From contig NZ_VFQF01000003.1 of the NCBI RefSeq assembly GCF_006717145.1, positions 806,001 to 870,000 of the forward strand: a DNA stretch of 64,000 nt, in the 5' to 3' direction. Below the pieces are notes generated by a model. The model was not told where the DNA came from. It was given only the letters and a program-made list of their open reading frames with translations, and ran no database searches. The position numbers and the translations under genes were made by a program. Shown piece after piece: positions 58,783 through 64,000 of the stretch (within the stretch, counting starts at the first letter, position 1; each line of letters begins with the position of its first letter). Source of the stretch: Humibacillus xanthopallidus. GTDB taxonomy: Bacteria > Actinomycetota > Actinomycetes > Actinomycetales > Dermatophilaceae.

Positions 58783-59796
58783 GTGCGTTTCCGGACCTCG
58801 CTCACCCTCACCTCGGCCGTCCTGGCCGCGGGCCTGGCCCTCTCCGCCTGCGGCGTCAGCGCCGACGCGGAGTCGTCGACGGGCGGTTCCACGGCGGCCT
58901 CCGGCCCCGTCACGGGCCTGCGCATCCTCGTTCCCAACTCCCCGGGCAGCGGCTACGACCAGACGGCGCGTGCCGCGGCCAAGGCCATGCAGGACGCCAA
59001 GCTCGCCAGCACGATCGAGGTCTTCAACGCTGCCGGCGCGGGTGGCACCGTCGGCCTGCAGCGCCTCGTCAACGAGAAGGGCGCCGACGACATCCTCATG
59101 CAGATGGGGCTCGGCGTCGTCGGCGCCGTCTACACCAACAAGTCGAAGGCCACCCTGAACGAGACGGTGCCGATCGCCAAGCTCATCGAGGAGTCCGAGG
59201 CCATCGTCGTGCCGGGTGACTCGCCCTACACGACCCTCGACCAGCTCGTCGCCGCCTGGAAGGCCGACCCGGGCAAGGTGCCCGTCGGTGGCGCCTCCAA
59301 CCCCGGCGGCCCCGACCACCTGACGCCGATGCTGCTCGCCAAGGCCGTCGGCGTGACCCCGAAGGACGTCAACTACGTCGCCTACGACGGTGGCGGCGAG
59401 CTGCTCACCGGAGTGCTCGGCAACAAGGTCGCCTTCGCCGCGACGGGCATCAGCGAGGTCGCCGAGCAGGCCAAGAACGGCGACGTCAAGATCCTCGCGG
59501 TGACGAGCGCCGAGCCGGTCAAGGGCGTCGACGCCCCGACCCTCAAGAGCCTCGGCGTCGACATGGAGTTCACCAACTGGCGCGGCATCGTGGCGCCCCC
59601 CGGCCTCTCGACCGAGAAGACCGCGCAGTACGTCGACCTGCTGACGAAGATGCACGCCTCGGAGCAGTGGAAGAAGACGCTCGCCGACCAGGGCTGGACC
59701 GACGCGTTCCAGACGGGCGACGAGTTCAAGACCTTCCTCACTGCTCAGAACGAGAGCGTGGCGGGCGTGCTCCAGGAACTCGGCCTGACGTCATGA
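58783..59796 (+). CDS. tctC: Tripartite tricarboxylate transporter substrate-binding lipoprotein
   Basis: A 337-residue Bug/TctC-type binding protein with lipoprotein signal (ALSAC, Cys 23) and a Ser/Gly linker. Family blocks: LRILVPNSPGSGYDQTARAAAKAM, FNAAGAGGTVGLQRLVNEKG, PVGGASNPGGPDHLTPMLLAKAVG and WRGIVAPPGLSTEK. It captures an organic acid, with citrate or another carboxylate likely from the two-component context. The GTG start follows AAAGGAG. Overlaps tctB by 4 bp. Confidence 0.92.
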   Translation: MRFRTSLTLTSAVLAAGLALSACGVSADAESSTGGSTAASGPVTGLRILVPNSPGSGYDQTARAAAKAMQDAKLASTIEVFNAAGAGGTVGLQRLVNEKGADDILMQMGLGVVGAVYTNKSKATLNETVPIAKLIEESEAIVVPGDSPYTTLDQLVAAWKADPGKVPVGGASNPGGPDHLTPMLLAKAVGVTPKDVNYVAYDGGGELLTGVLGNKVAFAATGISEVAEQAKNGDVKILAVTSAEPVKGVDAPTLKSLGVDMEFTNWRGIVAPPGLSTEKTAQYVDLLTKMHASEQWKKTLADQGWTDAFQTGDEFKTFLTAQNESVAGVLQELGLTS

Positions 59797-60386
59797 GCAC
59801 CGGCAAGGACACGGTGGTCCCCTCGGGGACCACGGGTGGGCCGGGGGCCTCGCTGCCCCCGGTCCCCCCGGACCGGGTGCCTGACGCCACCCGTGACTCG
59901 ACGTCGAAGAACTACTCCGAGTACGGCGTCGCCGTGCTCCTCCTGGCCCTCGGGGTCTGGGCGATCACCGACGCGATGAGCCTCACCGACCTCGCCTCGT
60001 CGAAGGGCCCCGTCGGTGCCAAGACGGTGCCGATGCTCGTGGGTGGCCTGCTCGTCCTCATGGCGATCCTGCTCGCCGTCGACATCGCCCGCGGCGGTCG
60101 CGGTGAGCAGGAGGGTGGCGAGGACGTCGACCTCTCGCACGGCAGCGACTGGCGCACCATCGGCCTGCTGGCAGGCGCCTTCGTCGCCAACGCCCTGCTC
60201 ATCGAGCGGATCGGCTGGCCGCTCTCCGGAGCGATCCTCTTCTTCGGCACGACGTATGCGCTGGGCAGCCGACACTACGTGCGCAACGCCATCATCTCGC
60301 TCGTCATGTCGGTCGGCTCCTGGTACCTCTTCTACGCCGGCCTCGGGATCAAGCTCCCCGTCGGACTCCTGAAGGGAATCCTCTGA
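59793..60386 (+). CDS. tctB: Tripartite tricarboxylate transporter small membrane subunit
   Basis: A 197-residue protein with a ~40-residue polar N-terminal tail and four transmembrane helices (about 45-65, 78-100, 125-145, 160-190), matching TctB. It includes [11 protein letters not shown] and [25 protein letters not shown]. It forms the membrane part with TctA. ATGA overlap upstream and a one-base TGATG overlap with tctA. Confidence 0.9.
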   Translation: MSTGKDTVVPSGTTGGPGASLPPVPPDRVPDATRDSTSKNYSEYGVAVLLLALGVWAITDAMSLTDLASSKGPVGAKTVPMLVGGLLVLMAILLAVDIARGGRGEQEGGEDVDLSHGSDWRTIGLLAGAFVANALLIERIGWPLSGAILFFGTTYALGSRHYVRNAIISLVMSVGSWYLFYAGLGIKLPVGLLKGIL

Positions 60387-61951
60387 TGGACGGCATCAAC
60401 TCCCTCATCGAGGGCTTCGGCACGGCACTGACGCCGATCAACCTGCTCTACGCCTTCCTCGGCGTGCTGCTCGGCACGGCCATCGGCGTGCTCCCGGGCA
60501 TCGGTCCGGCCATGACGATCGCGCTGCTCCTCCCGCTCACCTACACGCTCGAGCCGACGCAGGCGTTCATCATGTTCGCGGGCATCTACTACGGCGGTAT
60601 GTACGGAGGGTCGACGACCTCGATCCTGCTCAACACGCCGGGTGAGAGCGCCTCGGTCATCACCGCCATCGAGGGCAACCTCATGGCCAAGAAGGGTCGA
60701 GCAGCGGCCGCCCTCGCCACGGCCGCGATCGGCTCCTTCATCGCCGGCACGATCGGCACGCTCGGCCTGGCCCTGCTCGCCCCCGTCATCGTCAAGCTCG
60801 CGGTGCAGATGGGTGCGCCCGACTACTTCGCCGTCATGGTGCTCGCCTTCATCGCGGTGACGACGGTGCTCGGCTCGTCGAAGGTGCGTGGGCTCGCCTC
60901 CCTCGGCATCGGCCTGCTCATCGGCCTTGTCGGCATCGACCCGACATCGGGTCAGCAGCGGCTGACGCTCGGCATCCCCGAGCTCGCCGACGGCATCGAC
61001 GTCGTCGTCGTCGCGGTCGGTCTCTTCGCCGTCGGTGAGGCGCTCTGGGTCGCGGCCCACCTGCGTCGCTCCCCGCTCGAGATCGTGAAGTTCGACGGCG
61101 CCTCGATGAACCGCAAAGACTGGTCGCGCTCGTGGAAGCCCTGGCTGCGCGGCACGGCGATCGGCTTCCCCTTCGGAGCGGTGCCAGCCGGCGGAGCCGA
61201 GATCCCGACCTTCCTGTCCTACGCGATGGAGAAGAAGCTGACGAAGCACCCCGAGGAGTTCGGCAAGGGTGCCATCGAGGGTGTCGCGGGACCCGAGGCC
61301 ACCAACAACGCCTCGGCCGCCGGTGGCCTCGTGCCGCTGCTGACGCTCGGCATCCCCACGACGGCGACCGCGGCGATCATGCTCGGGGCCTTCCAGAGCT
61401 ACGGCATCCAGCCCGGGCCACGCCTGCTCGACACCCAGCCCGAGCTCGTCTGGGGACTCATCGCGAGCCTCTTCATCGGCAACACGATCCTGCTCGCGCT
61501 CAACCTGCCGCTCGCGGGGGTCTGGGCCAAGCTGCTGCGCATCCCGCGTCCGTATCTCTACGCGGGCATCCTCTTCTTCGCCAGCATCGGGGCGTATGCC
61601 GCCAACAACTCGACCTTCGACCTGTGGCTGCTCATCATCATCGGCGCGCTCGGCTTCTTCATGCGGCGCTACGGCCTGCCGGTCGTGCCGGCCATCATCG
61701 CCATCATCCTCGGCCCGGTCGCCGAGGAGCAGATGCGCAGGGCGCTGCAGATCAGCAACGGAGAGCTGAGCGGCCTCTACAACACGGCGTTCTCGCAGGT
61801 CGTCTACGTCGTCATCGCCCTCCTGCTCGTCGTGCCGCCCGTCGTTCGCGCGGTCCGCAAGCGCCGCGGTGGAGACAGCGACAACGGCCCGCACGGCCTC
61901 GTCGTCGACGACCAGCCGCTCCACGCGCACGCCAACCAGGAAGGCCTCTGA
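60386..61951 (+). CDS. tctA: Tripartite tricarboxylate transporter large membrane subunit
   Basis: A 521-residue permease with about twelve helices. Signature sequences: [24 protein letters not shown] near residues 30-53, [24 protein letters not shown], and in the second half [23 protein letters not shown] and [37 protein letters not shown]. Secondary, ion-coupled transport of the acid captured by TctC. Confidence 0.95.
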   Translation: MDGINSLIEGFGTALTPINLLYAFLGVLLGTAIGVLPGIGPAMTIALLLPLTYTLEPTQAFIMFAGIYYGGMYGGSTTSILLNTPGESASVITAIEGNLMAKKGRAAAALATAAIGSFIAGTIGTLGLALLAPVIVKLAVQMGAPDYFAVMVLAFIAVTTVLGSSKVRGLASLGIGLLIGLVGIDPTSGQQRLTLGIPELADGIDVVVVAVGLFAVGEALWVAAHLRRSPLEIVKFDGASMNRKDWSRSWKPWLRGTAIGFPFGAVPAGGAEIPTFLSYAMEKKLTKHPEEFGKGAIEGVAGPEATNNASAAGGLVPLLTLGIPTTATAAIMLGAFQSYGIQPGPRLLDTQPELVWGLIASLFIGNTILLALNLPLAGVWAKLLRIPRPYLYAGILFFASIGAYAANNSTFDLWLLIIIGALGFFMRRYGLPVVPAIIAIILGPVAEEQMRRALQISNGELSGLYNTAFSQVVYVVIALLLVVPPVVRAVRKRRGGDSDNGPHGLVVDDQPLHAHANQEGL

Positions 61952-61952
61952 C

Positions 61953-62351
61953 ATGCCGATCGTCGTGGGATACGTCCCCTCACCCGAGGGCCGTGCCGCG
62001 CTCGGTCGCGCCATCGAGGAGGCGCGGCTGCGTGGTCGACGCCTCGTCGTCGTCAACGCGAGCCGCGGCGACGCCCTCGTCGACCGGAGGCACGCCTCGG
62101 CCGGGGAATGGGAGTCGGTGCAGCAGCAGCTCAGCGACTCGGGTGTCGAGTTCGAGGTGACGCAGCAGATCGAGGCACGCGACCCCGGTGACCAGGTGCT
62201 CGACGTCGCACAGCAGACGAACGCCGAGCTCATCGTCATCGGGCTGCGCCGCCGCACGCCCGTCGGCAAGCTCATCATGGGCAGCCAGGCGCAGACCATC
62301 CTGCTCGAGGCCGACTGCCCCGTGCTCGCCGTCAAGGCCGCCACGTCCTGA
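61953..62351 (+). CDS. Universal stress protein UspA family
   Basis: A 132-residue single-domain USP: IVVGYVPSPEGRAALGRAIEEA at the N-terminus, and the nucleotide-binding GLRRRTPVGKLIMGSQAQTILLEADCPVLAV (G-2x-G-9x-G(S/T) type) at the C-terminus. It starts one base after tctA stops, so it belongs to the transporter operon. USPs are often linked to TTT and TRAP transporters, possibly regulating transport through ATP binding. Confidence 0.92.
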   Translation: MPIVVGYVPSPEGRAALGRAIEEARLRGRRLVVVNASRGDALVDRRHASAGEWESVQQQLSDSGVEFEVTQQIEARDPGDQVLDVAQQTNAELIVIGLRRRTPVGKLIMGSQAQTILLEADCPVLAVKAATS

Positions 62352-62371
62352 CCCGTCCGCCGACCCAGCCC

Positions 62372-62417
62372 GTATGCCGTGGGGCCCGTTCCAGCAGGAG
62401 CGGGCCCCACGGCATAC
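62372..62417. terminator. Bidirectional 17-bp hairpin terminator
   Basis: A perfect stem beginning GTATGCCGTGGGGCCCG, a 12-nt loop, and its complement ending CGGCATAC, after the tct-usp operon and facing the FMN-binding gene. Confidence 0.88.
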
Positions 62418-62440
62418 CGCAGTCGCGTGACCGTCGAGAA

Positions 62441-62511
62441 CCAAGCGCTCGACGGGGAGGGCGTCGAGAACTGGGCACTCGACATGGAGGCTCGAGTGCC
62501 CAGCTCCGACG
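62441..62511. repeat. Short TCGAG-core repeats in the convergent gap
   Basis: GTCGAGAACTGGGCACTCGAC, with a neighbouring partial copy (GTCGAGAACCAAGCGCTCGAC), and the inverted CTCGAGTGCCCAGCT. The same core TCGAGTGCCCA as the array at 51 kb, fewer copies. Confidence 0.65.
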
Positions 62512-62551
62512 AGCGGCACCGGGCGCGGGAGGGACGCCTGGTGCCGCTGGC

Positions 62552-63112
62552 TCAGCCGAGGTGGGCGGCGTCGATGGCGGACTGGAGGCTCTGGATGTAG
62601 CCCTCGCTCGTGTAGGTCGCACCGCTGACGACGTCGATCTGCGCCGACTGCTTGGAGAGCGCCTCCTGACGGAGGATCGGGGCGGCATACGCGCTGATCG
62701 AGACGGAGTGCTGCGAGCTGTCGGTGAGCTGCACGGCGCGCACATTGGTGATCTTCGTGCCGGTGTAGCTGACCTTGACCTGGACCGTGCCGAAGGGCGT
62801 GGAGGCAGCGCCGCCGAGGACCGTGCCCGAGGCGGGTGCCGGGGCAGGGGCAGGCGCGGCCTTGTGCGTCGGGTTCGGGGTCGCCGTGCGCCCACCGGAG
62901 GAGGTGCGTGAGCTCTTGGGCGGGGGTGCGGCGCTCGCCTTGGCGCTGGGTGACGCCTTGGCCGACGGCGTGCCCGAGGTCGTGGGCGGAGCCGCCGCCA
63001 CGAGGTGGACCCCGCTGAGGGCGGGCTTCGCGGGCGTCAGGCCGGCTGCCCAGGAGGCGCCGAGCGCGACGGCGCTCGTGACGCCGACGATGACAGAAGT
63101 CGTCTTCCTCAC
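62552..63112 (-). CDS. Exported FMN-binding domain protein
   Basis: A 186-residue protein with a signal/anchor (about 1-25), a long Ala/Pro/Ser/Lys linker (about 38-95) and a C-terminal FMN-binding domain (about 100-185). The end motif ILRQEALSKQSAQIDVVSGATYTSEGY contains the D-x-x-SGAT(S/T) consensus for covalent flavinylation of a threonine. It probably passes electrons extracytoplasmically with the upstream flavoprotein. GTG start overlaps that gene by 4 bp. Confidence 0.88.
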   Translation of the reverse strand: MRKTTSVIVGVTSAVALGASWAAGLTPAKPALSGVHLVAAAPPTTSGTPSAKASPSAKASAAPPPKSSRTSSGGRTATPNPTHKAAPAPAPAPASGTVLGGAASTPFGTVQVKVSYTGTKITNVRAVQLTDSSQHSVSISAYAAPILRQEALSKQSAQIDVVSGATYTSEGYIQSLQSAIDAAHLG

Positions 63113-64000
63113 CAGCTGAACCTCTCGTCGTGGATGTGCTTCTCGGGCACGCCCGCCTGGTGAAGTCCCTTGCGCACCAGATCCATCCACGGACCGGGGC
63201 CGCAGAGGTAGACCTCGTGGCGGGCGACGTCGGGCACGAGGGCGCGCAGTCGCTCGGCGTCGGAGCGGACCATCTCGCGGCGGCCCTTGCCCTTGCCCTC
63301 GCCGGTGCCGTCACCGGCGGGCGGCAGCCACGACCCGTTGGCGGGCGGGCCGAGGAGGGGCACGAGGTCGTGACCACCGGTGTGGGCGAGACGCGCGATC
63401 TCGTCGACGAGGGGCATCTGCGAGGCGTCGTTGGCGCGGTAGAGCACGGTGACGTCGCCGGCCGCGGCATGACGCTCGACGACGAGCTCCTCGAGGATGG
63501 CGCGCACGGGGGTGACGCCGATGCCGGCGGCGATGAGCAGAACTCGGCGTCGGGTGCGTGACTCGGTCGTGAAGGCGCCGTAGGGCCCTTCGACGAGGAC
63601 GCGGGTGCCGCGGCGGAGGTGGGCGAGGGCGGCCGAGTGGTCACCGAGGCCGCGCACCGTGATGCGCAGGGTGTGACCGTCGGGCCGGCGCGACACCGAC
63701 CAGGGGTGCGCGGCGAGGAAGAGGCCGGGGGTGACGAAGCGCCAGTTGAGGAACTGGCCCGCCTTGACCGGCAGGTGCGACAGGGCGCGGCCCTGCACGG
63801 TGACCGACCAGACGTCGTCACTCTCGTGGACGACCTTGGCGACGCGCAGGTCGTGGCGCAGGCTGCGCAGGACCGGCAGCAGGAGGCGCCACCACAGCAC
63901 GCTCGCAGCGACGACGATGAAGAGGGCCCACCAGTAGGCGGTCGCCCACGACGAGGCGGTGAAGTCCGAGCCGATCGACAGCTCGTGGGGCACGGCGAGG
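63109..64000 (-). CDS. Ferredoxin/ferric reductase-like flavoprotein (C-terminal part, truncated by window edge)
   Basis: About 297 residues are visible; the N-terminus (probably a ferric-reductase-like membrane domain) is beyond the edge. The last transmembrane helix is seen (ATAYWWALFIVVAASVLWW), then an FAD domain (PVKAGQFLNWRFVTPGLFLAAHPWSVSR) and an NAD(P) domain (LLIAAGIGVTPVRAIL, EVYLCGPGPWMDLVRKGL). Coupled to the FMN-binding protein (GTGA), which suggests a membrane electron-transfer pair that flavinylated partners use. Confidence 0.9.
   Translation of the reverse strand, partial: LAVPHELSIGSDFTASSWATAYWWALFIVVAASVLWWRLLLPVLRSLRHDLRVAKVVHESDDVWSVTVQGRALSHLPVKAGQFLNWRFVTPGLFLAAHPWSVSRRPDGHTLRITVRGLGDHSAALAHLRRGTRVLVEGPYGAFTTESRTRRRVLLIAAGIGVTPVRAILEELVVERHAAAGDVTVLYRANDASQMPLVDEIARLAHTGGHDLVPLLGPPANGSWLPPAGDGTGEGKGKGRREMVRSDAERLRALVPDVARHEVYLCGPGPWMDLVRKGLHQAGVPEKHIHDERFSW

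Overview
The window is high-GC actinobacterial DNA. WhiB and Crp regulators, the ArsA-like ATPase pair, a MarP-type protease, ergothioneine genes, a PASTA-tailed penicillin-binding protein and many leaderless starts point to Actinomycetota. Gene content and intergenic style suggest Micrococcales/Intrasporangiaceae, but that placement is inference. Coding density is high and nearly all genes are chromosomal housekeeping or catabolic genes. One low-GC island is foreign.

Layout. 1-13 kb: egtB-egtD (ergothioneine, minus strand) diverge from dnaX. Then come a DUF1622 protein, a methyltransferase, an acyltransferase, an aminotransferase, and the conserved recR-DUF5063-ask block. 13-22 kb: topoisomerase IB, a flavin/pyridoxamine-oxidase-like protein, two DHA2-type MFS exporters, a YbdK-type carboxylate-amine ligase, a membrane protein and an alpha/beta hydrolase. 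22.2-27.0 kb: an integrated island at tRNA-Pro(CGG), bounded by 47-bp direct repeats of the tRNA 3' half. It carries a translationally coupled three-gene operon (TIGR04255 protein, HTH protein, unknown protein), a decayed IS481 transposase, and an IS1634-like element that sits in that relic between ~48-bp target duplications. 27-38.8 kb and 45.8-50.9 kb: two halves of the mycobacterial Rv3671c-Rv3683-type neighbourhood (metallophosphoesterase, ponA2-like PBP, WhiB4-like, two ArsA-like ATPases, RidA, Nudix, MBL hydrolase // Crp, Nth, CoA-Nudix, MarP). The halves are separated by a fructose-type ABC sugar operon (ROK regulator, frcBCA-like, epimerase, kinase), a secreted protein and, beyond crp, a DUF1989/GntA-like pair. 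51-62.4 kb: a five-gene overlapping oxidoreductase operon with its GntR regulator, a CitAB/DpiBA-like two-component system, and a tripartite tricarboxylate transporter (tctCBA) with a universal stress protein. Together these look like an uptake and catabolism unit for a carboxylic acid. The right edge carries an FMN-binding protein and a truncated ferredoxin/ferric-reductase-type flavoprotein.

Three signals are not explained by gene content. (1) Intergenic regions at gene 3' ends carry locus-private arrays of short repeats. Several share a core like GTCGAGTGSCC, and one hairpin family flanks a DUF559-type endonuclease gene on both sides. (2) The octamer GTATGCCG/CGGCATAC occurs about 44 times on the two strands, in all reading frames and in terminators, but not once in the island. 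(3) Many genes begin exactly six bases after a TAnnnT -10 element, which indicates leaderless transcripts.
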